64,000 nucleotides of DNA from contig CAVYOD010000010.1 of the NCBI GenBank assembly GCA_963770045.1, positions 75,259 through 139,258 of the forward strand. The letters are read 5' to 3'. Below, piece after piece: positions 1-9,138 of this stretch (position 1 is its first letter; every line of letters begins with the position of its first letter). This DNA is from CAVYOD01 sp963770045. Its GTDB lineage: Bacteria; Acidobacteriota; Aminicenantia; Aminicenantales; CAVYOD01. The position numbers were made by a program, and so were the translations under genes. Under the pieces are notes generated by a model. The model was not told the origin of the DNA and did not search any database. It saw nothing but the letters and a program-made list of their open reading frames with translations.

Positions 1-62
1 TTGACCTTGACAATGACGTTCAGCCGAACGTATTTTTAAAAGCAAGCTCATTGACGAGATCG

Positions 63-90
63 TTGACGGTTTCGATTTGGAAAATATTCC
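63..90 (+). promoter_or_regulatory. candidate promoter of the GH51 gene
   Basis: A TTGACG box at 63-68 is followed after 16 bases by TATTCC at 85-90, a plausible sigma-70-type pair 42 bases before the GH51 start codon. Just downstream, near 94-108, lies TTTGCTCA followed by an A-rich stretch. It resembles one half of the palindrome in front of the GntR gene at 8384-8398. No transcription data support this call. Confidence 0.3.
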
Positions 91-132
91 CGCTTTTGCT
101 CAAGAAAAAAGGGGCTGGGACAGGGAGGCAAC

Positions 133-2512
133 ATGAAAAATCGGCTCATCCTTTTTGTGGTGGCTCTTGCACGTCGCCGGAGTCGGCTTTCCGGTTTCAC
201 CTCAAGAGACTCGCCCCGCTGGAACAGAGAAAGATAAAATTGCCATCCAGAACTCTTCCTTTGAAGAGATTGAAGGAGACTCGCCGCGCGGCTGGAACAC
301 GAGCGTCAGACAGGAGAAACCCGATCTTCCAGGTTGACTTTATCGGCCATACCGGAAAGCACAGCGCCAAGATTACCTCGGCCGAGGGCACCGATTCCTC
401 CTGGACAACTACAGCTCCGGTCGCGCCTTATTCTCAGTACCGCCTGAGCGGCTGGATCAAAACTCTGAACCTGAAGGTTTTGAACGGCAAGGGCGCCCTG
501 CTCAACGTGGAAGGCTTTGATTATCTTCAAACGAAACCTCTGATCGGAACTCAGGAGTGGACCAAGGTAGAATTGGTGTTCTATACCGAAGCGGACGATG
601 TGCTTCAAATCAATTGCGTCCTCGGCGGCCGGGGAAAAGCCACGGGCGAAGCCTGGTTCGATGACGTCCAGCTTGAACTCCTCTCCTCGAAGCCTCTTAA
701 GCCGGAGGTGACGATCGACACCGCCAAAACACTCCCTCCCATATCGCCATATATCTACGGTCAGTTCATCGAGCACCTCGGCCGTTGCATCTACCAGGGC
801 ATCTGGGCGGAGATGCTCGAGGACCGGAAATTTTTCTATCCGGTCGGCGGCGAAAATTCTGCCTGGAAGATCGTGGGTGAAACCTCGAATTTCCGGATGA
901 ACCCCATCGTTCCATACGTGGGAGTCCACGCGCCCGAAGTTCGGCTCAAGGGCAACGGGGAAGCGGGCGGCATTTCCCAGGATCACCTGGCAATCATTCA
1001 GGGAAAGAACTATGCCGGCCGCGTTGTTCTCGCTGCCGATCCCGGTGCGCTGCCGGTTTTGGTCAGTCTTATCTGGGGGCCGGGAGAAAACGACCGCCAG
1101 GTCGTCACCATCTCCGAGGCGAAGGTCGACTACGCGACATTCCCCCTGTCTTTCAAGGCAGGCGACATCTACCGACAACGCCCGACTCGAGATCATAAGT
1201 CGGGGCGCCGAAGCGTTCCGGGTAGGAACCGTTTCGCTCATGCCGGCCGATAATGTCGAAGGATTCCGTTCCGACGTTTTGAAGCTTCTCAAAGAGCTCA
1301 ACTCCCCCGTCTACCGCTGGCCCGGGGGAAACTTCGCCAGCGGCTATAACTGGAAGGACGGCATCGGCGACCCCGACCGCCGTCCTCCTCGGAAGAACCC
1401 GGCCTGGCAGGGGATTGAGCACAACGATTTCGGCGTCCAGGAGTACATGGAATTGATGCAGCCTCCTCGGTGCTGAACCTTACATCACTGTCAACAGCGG
1501 GCAAGGAGACGAGAAGCTTGCCTCCGACATGGTGGAGTACGTGAATGGGGCTGCAATAACGGCCATGGGACAGTGGCGGGCTCGTAACGGCCATCCCGAG
1601 CCGTATGGCTGCAAATTCTGGTCGATTGGGAACGAGATGTATGGCGACTGGCAGCTCGGCCATATGCCGCTCAAAGATTATGTAAAAAAACACAACCGCT
1701 TCGCCCAGGCTATGCGGGCCAAAGACCCGGGCATCAAATTGGTCGCGGTGGGGACGGTCGGAGATTGGGATGAGCTCATGCTCTCGGCCTGCGCCGAAAA
1801 TATGACCTACATCAGCGAGCATTTCTACTGCGGCGAAGCGAAGGGGCTCCTGAGCCACATCACCCAGATCCCCCGCGAGGTCAATAGAATCGCCGAGGCT
1901 CATCGCGCCTACCGAAGGACCATTCCGGCGCTCAAAGGGAAAGACATCCTCATCGCCCTGGATGAATGGAACTACTGGTACGGCCCCGACCTCTACGGCG
2001 AGATCGGCGTGCGCTATTTCCTGAAGGACGCCCTGGGTGTCGCCCGCGGCCTCCACGAGTATATCCGGCAGGCCGATATCATCTTCATGGCCAATTATGC
2101 CCAGACGGTGAATGTCATCGGCGCCATCAAGACGACCAAGACGGCGGCCGAGTTTGATACCACGGGTTTAGTCCTGAAGCTCTACCGGGCTCAGTTCGGG
2201 ACGATTCCAGTGAGCATCAGCGGCGCCCCCCAGCCGCTGGATGTCGTCGCGGCCTGGAAAGAAGGGAAGAAAGTCTTGACCGTGGCCGTCGTCAACCCGA
2301 CGCGGGGGGGACAGATGCTCTCCCTCAATTTCAAGGGTTTTGCCCGGCCCAAAGCCGCCAAGCTCTGGCGGATCACCGGGAAAGATGAGATGGCGTATAA
2401 CGAGCCGGGAAAAGAGCCGGCCGTCAAGATCCAGGAGACGGAGAACGCGCCCTTCTCGAATACTCTGACACTGCCGCCGCTCAGCATTTCCTTGTTCGAG
2501 CTGACGATCTAG
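133..2512 (+). CDS. secreted alpha-L-arabinofuranosidase, GH51, split by frameshifts
   Basis: Predicted to release L-arabinofuranosyl side chains outside the cytoplasm. The ATG at 133 follows a GGGAGG ribosome site and starts a hydrophobic signal peptide (MKNRLILFVVALA). A CBM4-like module (NSSFEE, later SGWIKTLNL, AWFDDVQLEL) precedes the GH51 barrel. The catalytic landmarks are IGNEMYGDW (acid/base Glu, near 1630) and ALDEWNYWYG (nucleophile Glu, near 1965). The family-like protein can be read only by changing frame about four times: near 170, 320, 1180 and 1475. Each new frame picks up exactly where the last leaves off. The final uninterrupted frame runs from about 1473 to the TAG at 2510. 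The GH127 gene follows by 63 bases, suggesting an arabinan-degrading operon. The family call is firm; whether the gene is intact in the organism is not. Confidence 0.85.
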
Positions 2513-2575
2513 AAGATCCCGCGATGATAAAATGAGTTGGACGTGATAAAATGTTGCCCTGAAAGGATCACGAGG

Positions 2576-4566
2576 ATGAAAAGGACCGTTTTCGCAGCGT
2601 CTATCCTGCTTATGATTGTTGTTCTGGGCCGGTCAGGATTCAGCGCCGAGGTGAAAAAGGATTATCCCATCCACCCCGTGGACTTCACCAAGGTCAAGCT
2701 GAACGACCTCTTCTGGGCGCCCCGGCTTGAGACCAACCGGACCGTGACCGTTCCCTTCGCCCTGAAGAAGAACGAAGAGACCGGCCGGGTGGATAATTTC
2801 AGGAAAGCGGCGGGGCTGGTGAAAGGTCCTCACACCGGCAAACGGTACAACGATTCCGACGTCTTTAAAGTCATGGAAGGTGCGGCTTATACCCTGTTGC
2901 TACACCCAGACCCAGCCTTGGAAAAAACACTGGATGATTTGATCAAGACAATCGGCGCCGCCCAAGAGCCCGACGGCTACCTGTTTACCGCGCGTACAGT
3001 CGACCCGAAACGTCCGGCTCCAGGCTCCGGGGCCGAGCGGTGGTCGAACCTCCGGGTGAGTCACGAGCTCTACAACGTCGGCCACATGTATGAAGCGGCT
3101 GTCGCCCACTATTTGGCCACAGGCAAACGGTCTTTTCTGGACATCGCCCTCAAGAACGCGGATTTCCTGGTGAAGACGTTCGGTCCCGGCAAAAAACGAG
3201 GGTTTCCCGGGCATCAGGAGGTCGAGATCGGCTTGTCCAAACTCTACCGGGTGACGGGAAAAAAGGAGTACCTGGACCTGGCCAAATTTTTTCTGGACGA
3301 ACGCGGCCACTATCATGAGGGGGAGATTTACCCTGCTGATGATCCTTTCGCCATCTATAACTCCGAAGAGTACCTGCAGAATCATAAGCCCGTGCTCGGT
3401 CAAACTGAGGCCGTCGGCCATGCCGTTCGGGCTGCCTACATGTTTGCCGGAATGGCCGACGTGGCGGCCTTGGGAGGCTATCCTGAATATGTCGAGGCCA
3501 TCGATCGGCTCTGGGAGAATGTTGTCGCTAAGAAGATCTATCTGACGGGGGGCATCGGCTCCCGAGACAATTACGAGGCTTTCGGCGACAACTACGAGCT
3601 GCCTAATCGCACCGCCTACGCCGAGACCTGTGCGGCCGTCGGAAACGTCCTCTGGAACCAGAGGCTCTTCCTGCTACATGGAGAAGCAAAATACATCGAC
3701 GTTCTGGAGAGGACCTTATACAACGGCTTGATCTCCGGGGTCTCGCTTGCCGGCGACCTCTTCTTCTACCAGAATCCGCTCGAGTCGGCCGGCAAATATG
3801 GACGCAGTCCCTGGTTCGAAGTGGCCTGCTGCCCTGGAAATATCGTCCGTTTTGTTCCTTCGATCCCCGGCTATGTCTATGCCACAAAGGGAGACACGCT
3901 CTATGTCAACCTGTTCGTGGCCAGCTCGGCGAAGATCGACGTCAAGGGAGAACCGGTCACGATTATTCAGGAGACGCGCTATCCCTGGGAAGGAAACGTA
4001 AAGATCGCGGTTGAACCTGAGAGATCCGGCGAGTTCGCGGTTGATATTCGCATCCCCGGCTGGGCGCAGAACAGTCCTGTCCCCAGCGATCTCTATCGCT
4101 TCTTAGATAAAAGTGGCGAAGAGGCGGTTCTCAAGGTCAACGGAGCACGAGTCGCGCTGGATCTGGACAAGGGATATGCGCGGATTAAGCGGACTTGGGA
4201 AAAGGGTGATATCGTCGAACTCGACCTTCCCATGCCTGTGCGCAAAGTCTTGGCCCACGATGCGGTGAAGGATGATGCGGGCAAAATCGCCTTGCAGCGC
4301 GGACCTATCGTCTTCTGTGCGGAGGGAGTGGACAATGGAGGACAGGTGTTGGACTTGGCCTTGCAGGATAACGCTGTTTTCAGGGCAGAGTTTCGTCCCG
4401 ATCTGCTGCAAGGCGTTGAATCCTAAAAGGGACAGCCACAGAATTGACCAGAGATAAGGATGGGAAAATCGCTTCCCAAAAAGAGCAGGACTTTATGGCC
4501 ATCCCCTATTACGCCTGGGCGCATCGGGACGTCGGCGAGATGGCCGTCTGGTTTTTTAGGAAGTGA
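2576..4566 (+). CDS. secreted beta-L-arabinofuranosidase, GH127 (DUF1680)
   Basis: Retaining beta-L-arabinofuranosidase of the HypBA1 type, acting on arabino-oligosaccharides. I chose the ATG at 2576 rather than the in-frame GTG at 2537, because it follows GGATCACGAGG and begins a signal peptide (MKRTVFAASILLMIVVLG). The zinc/cysteine active site of the family is present: AETC (Glu near residue 349, Cys 351) and ACCPGN (Cys 418 and 419). The open frame ends at a TAA at 4424-4426, but the conserved C-terminus (AIPYYAWAHR, then EMAVWF) continues in another frame to the TGA at 4564-4566. Adding one A to the AA after GTTG near 4417 restores VEILKGTATEL, so one missing base explains the break. It follows the GH51 gene and probably shares its transcript. 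Confidence 0.88.
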
Positions 4567-4679
4567 CTCCCGATTGGCGCACGGTTTCTATAAATTGATT
4601 TTCTCCCCATTTGTTGAGAAAATAGTAAACTGCTGAAGAATTGCCATCTCCGTTCGTTCAGGGCATTCAGAACAGGAAC

Positions 4680-5102
4680 ATGACGACACCGCTTGAAAAA
4701 TGGGTCGAAGAACAGGCCCGCTTGTTCGAACCGAAGCACATTTACTGGTGCGACGGAACGGAGGGGGAGGCCCGCCGGCTCATCGAAATGGGAATGAGCG
4801 AGGAGCGGATCGGGGCCAACGATATCTTCCGCGAGCTTAACCAGAAAGCCTGGCCCAAATCTTATCTTCATCGCAGTCACCCCACCGATGTCGCCCGCAC
4901 CGAACACCTGACTTTTGTCTGTTTCCCTGACAAAGAAGACACCGGTCCGAACAACAACTGGATGCATCCCAAAAAGGCCAAAGAGCTCCTGACCAAGCTC
5001 TCCAAGGGCGCCATGCACGGCAAAACCATGTACGTTCTGCCCTGATGGCGTGGACTCGCCTACGTGAAAGCCTGTGTTTAGCTGACCCACGTCTCTTAAC
5101 TT
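4680..5102 (+). pseudogene. truncated, decaying copy of the 5' end of pckG
   Basis: From its ATG at 4680 this segment encodes the first 121 residues of GTP-dependent PEP carboxykinase, nearly identical to the full gene starting at 5514, then stops at 5043-5045. Beyond the stop the DNA is still recognisably pckG (compare 5045-5102 with 5882-5946) but has lost several bases, carries an in-frame TAG equivalent and then loses similarity. The non-coding DNA upstream, from about 4559, also matches the region upstream of the real gene. The fragment lacks the P-loop and all catalytic residues, so it cannot be an active enzyme. Only the leading 120-residue piece might still be translated. Confidence 0.8.
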
Positions 5103-5513
5103 TCGTGCCCAGGAGATGTCACTGGCTGCCAGGGCTAATGGTCTCCTCGGCGGTCGAATATCGCATTTTGCGGCGGGCGGGGTACCGACCTGTGCCGCGA
5201 GCCCTGGCGCCGCGGGTTTTCCGTTTTGCCCTCTTCGTCCATGATGTGCCCGAATACGATTTGACTTGGTTGTCGGCCCGGGACTGGTTTGTAACCTTGG
5301 CCGACTACGAGTCTCTTTAGCAGGCGCTCAATTTTTTTCTTGCCGAAGCAAAAGTCTTTAGCGACATCTAATCAGGTTCTCACCCTTGAAGCGAAGTGAT
5401 TCCGGCCAAGCGAAGAATGGTCCGGAAATTGATTTTCTTTCCGTTTGTTGAGAAAATAACAAACTGCTGAAGAATTGCCAGCTCCGTTCTTCAGGGCTTT
5501 CAGAACAGGAAAC
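5103..5513. other. spacer between the pckG remnant and pckG
   Basis: The first part, to about 5320, holds an open frame that starts inside the decayed pckG copy at 5045 and continues 91 codons. Its second half (for example RVFRFALFVHDVPEYD) is not from pckG and I do not recognise it. It may be debris from the rearrangement that made the partial copy. From about 5388 the sequence is the second copy of the pckG upstream region. It contains TTGATT at 5429-5434 and an A-rich stretch about 17 bases later, which could be the promoter, shared in kind with the remnant copy. Confidence 0.5.
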
Positions 5514-7283
5514 ATGACGACGCCGCTTGAAAAATGGGTCGAAGAACAGGCCCGCTTGTTCGAACCGAAGCACATCTACTGGTGCGACGGAACGGAGGGG
5601 GAGGCCCGCCGTCTCATCGAAATGGGAATGAGCGAGGAGCGGATCGGGACCAACGATATCTTCCGCGAGCTTAACCAGAAAACCTGGCCCAAGTCTTATC
5701 TTCATCGCAGCCACCCCACCGATGTCGCCCGCACCGAACACCTGACCTTTGTCTGTTTCCCTGACAAAGAGGACACCGGCCCAAACAACAACTGGATGCA
5801 TCCCAAAAAGGCCAAGGAGCTCCTGACCAAGCTCTCCAAGGGCGCCATGCGCGGCAAAACCATGTACGTTCTGCCCTACATGATGGGCCGTCCGGACTCG
5901 CCCTACGCGAAAGCCTGCGTTCAGCTGACCGATGTCTCTTACGTGGCCATCAGCATGAGGGTCATGACCCGGATGGGCAAACCCATTGTCGATAAGATCG
6001 GAAGTGGCGAGAATTTCGTCAAAGGACTGCACAGCGTCGGCGACTTCGACCCGGACAAACGTTATATCATGCATTTTCCCGAGGACGATCTCGTCTGGAG
6101 CATCGGTTCCGGTTACGGCGGGAACGCCCTGCTCGGGAAAAAGTGTTTCTCGCTCCGGATCGCCTCCCACCTGGGGATGAAATACGGCTGGCTGGCCGAG
6201 CACATGGTCATCATGGGGATCGAAGACATGCACGGTAAGGTCACCTACGTGACGGCGGCTATGCCTTCTGCCTGCGGGAAGACCAACCTGGCCATGCTGC
6301 AGTCCGCTCTGCCCGAATACCGCGTCTGGACGATCGGCGACGACATCGCCTGGCTCAACATCGGCCCCGACGGCCGGCTCTATGGGATCAACCCGGAATC
6401 TGGTTTTTTCGGGGTCGCTCCCGGAACTTCGATGAAGACGAACCCCAACATGATCCGGACGCTCAGGGCCTCCGGGTACTATCCGACGATCTTCACTAAC
6501 GTCGCCCTCGACCTCGACAGCAACGAGCCCTGGTGGGAGGGGTTGGACGGCCCGATTCCCAAGCATCTGGTCGATTGGCAAGGGCAACCCTGGGACCCAT
6601 CCAAAAAGACAAAAGCCGCTCATCCGAATTCGCGCTTCACGGTTTCACTTTATAACTGTCCCACACTCTCCAGCTGCTACGATGACCCCCTGGGAGTTCC
6701 CATCTCTGCCATCATTCTGGGGGGCCGACGCTCGAAGCTCATCCCGCTTATCGTCGAGGGCTTCAACTGGGAGCACGGCGTTTTTCTGGGGGCACGCCAG
6801 GGATCGGAGACGACAGCGGCCGCCGCCGGAAAGGTCGGCGTCTTGCGGCGAGATCCCATGGCCATGATTCCCTTCTGTGGCTACAACATGGGCGACTATT
6901 TCAAGCACTGGATCAACATCGGCCGGCTGTTGAGCCATCCGCCGCGAATCTACTCGATGAACGCGTTTAGAATCAACGAGCGCGGCGAATTCCTCTGGCC
7001 GGGTTTCGGCGAAAACATCCGGATCCTGAAGTGGATCATCGACCGCGTCAATGGGCGGGTCGGCGCCAAGGAGACACCTCTGGGGCTCATCCCGGACCTC
7101 AAGGATTTTGATACGAACGGCCTGGAAATCCCCCGGGAAAACCTCAGAAAATTGTTTGAAATCAACCCCAAGGAATGGCCGGACGAGCTCAAGGAAATCA
7201 AAAATTTCCTCAAGCAGTTCGGACGGCACATCCCCTACGAGATCTGGCAGGCTTACGACAAACTCGCCAGCCAACTCGGTTAG
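5514..7283 (+). CDS. pckG: phosphoenolpyruvate carboxykinase (GTP)
   Basis: Interconverts oxaloacetate plus GTP with phosphoenolpyruvate, GDP and CO2 in the cytoplasm, linking the TCA cycle to gluconeogenesis or, in fermenters, fixing CO2 onto PEP. The protein is 589 residues from the ATG at 5514, close to the usual length of about 600, and is uninterrupted. Visible landmarks are the kinase P-loop PSACGKTN (near residue 251), the metal site IGDDIAWLN, and the family stretches NPESGFFGV and ILGGRRSK. The reading frame is open 13 codons upstream, but the equivalent of position 5514 is the first codon that also starts the duplicated copy. The GTP form rather than the ATP form is inferred from these motifs and the length. 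It is convergent with the M55 peptidase gene 43 bases away. Confidence 0.95.
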   Translation: MTTPLEKWVEEQARLFEPKHIYWCDGTEGEARRLIEMGMSEERIGTNDIFRELNQKTWPKSYLHRSHPTDVARTEHLTFVCFPDKEDTGPNNNWMHPKKAKELLTKLSKGAMRGKTMYVLPYMMGRPDSPYAKACVQLTDVSYVAISMRVMTRMGKPIVDKIGSGENFVKGLHSVGDFDPDKRYIMHFPEDDLVWSIGSGYGGNALLGKKCFSLRIASHLGMKYGWLAEHMVIMGIEDMHGKVTYVTAAMPSACGKTNLAMLQSALPEYRVWTIGDDIAWLNIGPDGRLYGINPESGFFGVAPGTSMKTNPNMIRTLRASGYYPTIFTNVALDLDSNEPWWEGLDGPIPKHLVDWQGQPWDPSKKTKAAHPNSRFTVSLYNCPTLSSCYDDPLGVPISAIILGGRRSKLIPLIVEGFNWEHGVFLGARQGSETTAAAAGKVGVLRRDPMAMIPFCGYNMGDYFKHWINIGRLLSHPPRIYSMNAFRINERGEFLWPGFGENIRILKWIIDRVNGRVGAKETPLGLIPDLKDFDTNGLEIPRENLRKLFEINPKEWPDELKEIKNFLKQFGRHIPYEIWQAYDKLASQLG

Positions 7284-7326
7284 AGGACAGGCGCTCGGCC
7301 TGCTCGATCGTCTAGGGCATGTCTGC

Positions 7327-8247
7327 TCAGCGCGAAGCCATAGTAATGAGAGCCCGGAGAAGCCGGAATCCCTGGGCATAGTCGTCTGCGGTGAATGAGA
7401 CGGCGCGCGGGTTCAGCCGCTTTACGGTCGGGATCATGGCGGCCAGGTCTGCCTGGGCGGAGTTGAACAATTCGAGCTCGAAGCGGCAGGGCGGGTTGAG
7501 GCGGAAGGGCTTGAATTGGCCCAGCTTCTTCAGCGCCTCTGCCACCCGGTTCTTGATCGTGCGGTGGGCTTCGGCCAGGGGGACGAGCCGGGCCGCGGTT
7601 CGGCCGATGGCGTCTTTGACCGGAACGGTGACGACCTCGTTTCCCAGGACATCTTTGGCCTGCTGACAGACGGCCACATCGCCACTGATGAGGATAACCG
7701 GCACACCGTAGAAACCTGCCAGGGCCGCGTTGATCCCGAGTTCGGGAAGCTCGGCCTCGTTGATCCGGACGGCCCGGACAACGCTCCCCGAGATCGTGTG
7801 ATCCAGGATTGCATCCTGCGTGCCGGCCCGGGCGTGGTAGCCGATCAAAATGACGGCGTTGTAGGAGCTGTCGATTCCCTGCATCATGCCGAAAGGCTTG
7901 GGTGAGCCGGAGATGAGGACGGCCCTGGAGTCGAGGTCTGCGGGATCGATGTTGCGCTGGCTTCCGTGGGCGTCGTTGACCACAACTTCCGTTGCCCCTG
8001 CCAGGAAGGCGCCTCCGACGGCGGCATTGACATCGTCGGCCATCCATTTCCGCGCCTCGGCGTACTCACGGCTCTCGGAGGAAGTTTGGTCGGCGTGGAC
8101 GATCCCGCTGATGCCTTCCATGTCGGCCGAGATGTAGATTTTTAGTTTGGCGGTTTTCTGGGCAAGCGACGAGAGAGAAAAAGCCAGAAAGAGGATCAGG
8201 CTAAACCCGATTCCGAGGATTCTGGGGAAAAGGTGGTTTTTTTTCAT
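7327..8247 (-). CDS. secreted D-aminopeptidase-like protein, peptidase family M55 (DppA-like)
   Basis: M55 enzymes are zinc aminopeptidases acting on D-amino-acid-containing peptides. This one has the family's N-terminal metal motif SADMEGI (Asp 42, Glu 44) and NDAHG about 50 residues later, plus the conserved GYHARAGT segment. Cytoplasmic DppA lacks a leader, but here about 30 residues (LGIGFSLILFLAFSLSSLAQ) form a clear signal peptide, so the enzyme should act in the periplasm or outside. A likely substrate is cell-wall-derived peptide. The ATG at 8247 follows AAGGAG at a 7-base spacing. It is divergent from the GntR-family regulator and the two share a 174-base intergenic region, so control by that regulator is possible. 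Confidence 0.88.
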   Translation of the reverse strand: MKKNHLFPRILGIGFSLILFLAFSLSSLAQKTAKLKIYISADMEGISGIVHADQTSSESREYAEARKWMADDVNAAVGGAFLAGATEVVVNDAHGSQRNIDPADLDSRAVLISGSPKPFGMMQGIDSSYNAVILIGYHARAGTQDAILDHTISGSVVRAVRINEAELPELGINAALAGFYGVPVILISGDVAVCQQAKDVLGNEVVTVPVKDAIGRTAARLVPLAEAHRTIKNRVAEALKKLGQFKPFRLNPPCRFELELFNSAQADLAAMIPTVKRLNPRAVSFTADDYAQGFRLLRALITMASR

Positions 8248-8339
8248 AAGGCGCTCCTTTTCATGACCGATTCCTGAAGTGCAGGATGACGAGAGAGGCA
8301 GGTTGCTAGCTTATCATCGCCCCGGGGGGCTGTCAAATC

Positions 8340-8357
8340 GGGGAACGTCCCCCAGTT
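8340..8357 (+). repeat. partial copy of the GGGGAACGTCCCCCAGTT interspersed repeat
   Basis: This 18-base word is the right half of a repeat also seen at 12176-12206 and, as two inverted arms, at 21625-21727. Here it abuts the -35 box of the GntR gene promoter. Confidence 0.7.
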
Positions 8358-8384
8358 GACTTGCCGCCTCAGATTGACTATTCT
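8356..8384 (+). promoter_or_regulatory. promoter of the GntR-family gene
   Basis: TTGACT at 8356-8361 and TATTCT at 8379-8384 are separated by exactly 17 bases and lie 37 bases before the start codon. This is a good match to a sigma-70 promoter. It overlaps the end of the interspersed repeat upstream and touches the palindrome downstream. Confidence 0.55.
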
Positions 8385-8398
8385 TTGCTCAGAGCAAA
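8384..8398. promoter_or_regulatory. perfect 7-1-7 palindrome, candidate GntR operator
   Basis: TTTGCTC, one A, then GAGCAAA: a perfect inverted repeat starting at the last base of the -10 box and ending 23 bases before the GntR gene start. Its position fits an autorepressor operator. The regulator is inferred from adjacency only. Confidence 0.55.
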
Positions 8399-8421
8399 TA
8401 CCCGAGCGAGGTCCCCTGGAC

Positions 8422-9108
8422 ATGGAGAATAAGCCTCTGCTGAACATCAAGTCCCTGAAAGAGCAGGTCTACGAATACCTTCGAGAGCAGATGCGGAAAG
8501 GGGACATTCTTCCCGGTTCCGCGATCGACCTGGAAGAGACTTCCACAAAACTGGGCGTGAGCCGGACGCCGCTCCGCGACGCCCTTCTCCAGCTTGAGAT
8601 GGAAGGCTTCGTCACCATCCTTCCGCGCCGGAAAGTCGTCGTAAATACCCTGACCATAAAAGATATAAAAAATTATTACCAGATCATCGGGGCTCTGGAG
8701 AGCACCGCTCTCCTCCTCGCTTTTGGGAAGATCCGTGAGACCCACATCGAGTACATGCAAAAAATGAATGACGGCATGAAAAAGGCGATCGGGAACGACA
8801 ATTTCGATCTCTATTATGAGGAAAACCTGAACCTGCACAATACCTTCTTGAACTTGTGCGACAACGAGAATCTGATCAGGATCGTCAACACCCTCAAAAA
8901 AAGGCTCTACGATTTTCCGAGGCAAAAAGGGTATGTCAGGGAATGGGAAGAGACGTCGATCGGTGAGCACCAGACTCTGATCGATCTCATCAAACAGGGC
9001 AAAAAGCAGGAGGCGGCTGATTTCATCCGCGACATCCACTGGTCGTTCAGCGTCCAGGAAAAGTTTGTCAACGAGTATTACGCGAAAGCGGCCAAGGCGC
9101 TTGGATAA
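8422..9108 (+). CDS. GntR-family transcriptional regulator with FCD domain
   Basis: The product has 228 residues. Residues 1-75 form the winged helix-turn-helix (LKEQVYEYLREQM, then LGVSRTPLRDALLQLEMEGF), and residues 80-215 form an all-helical FCD ligand domain. The three histidines expected to bind metal in FCD domains are visible in LHNTF, IGEHQTL and DIHWSF. Such regulators usually sense small carboxylates or sugar acids. The ligand here is unknown. The ATG at 8422 is preferred over the upstream in-frame start at 8356, since it follows GAGCGAGG and leaves room for the promoter and palindrome. Neighbours are the divergent M55 peptidase and the convergent PLP enzyme, either of which may be a target along with its own gene. 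Confidence 0.9.
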   Translation: MENKPLLNIKSLKEQVYEYLREQMRKGDILPGSAIDLEETSTKLGVSRTPLRDALLQLEMEGFVTILPRRKVVVNTLTIKDIKNYYQIIGALESTALLLAFGKIRETHIEYMQKMNDGMKKAIGNDNFDLYYEENLNLHNTFLNLCDNENLIRIVNTLKKRLYDFPRQKGYVREWEETSIGEHQTLIDLIKQGKKQEAADFIRDIHWSFSVQEKFVNEYYAKAAKALG

Positions 9109-9138
9109 GCCGCCGGTTTCGACGGCCTGGCTGGCCCC

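Noticed and set aside
2523..2551. Two copies of TGATAAAATG before GH127
   Set aside because: Short and A/T-rich; could be chance or a weak promoter element, not enough to call.
5045..5320. 91-codon open frame after the pckG remnant
   Set aside because: It begins in decayed pckG sequence in a shifted frame, lacks a ribosome site and has no recognisable domain.
5358..6623. 421-codon minus-strand open frame over pckG
   Set aside because: Antisense of a complete PEP carboxykinase; its repetition at 4509-5090 only reflects the duplicated pckG DNA.
9109..9126. Possible hairpin between the GntR and PLP genes
   Set aside because: Imperfect stem without a T-run; not convincing as a terminator.
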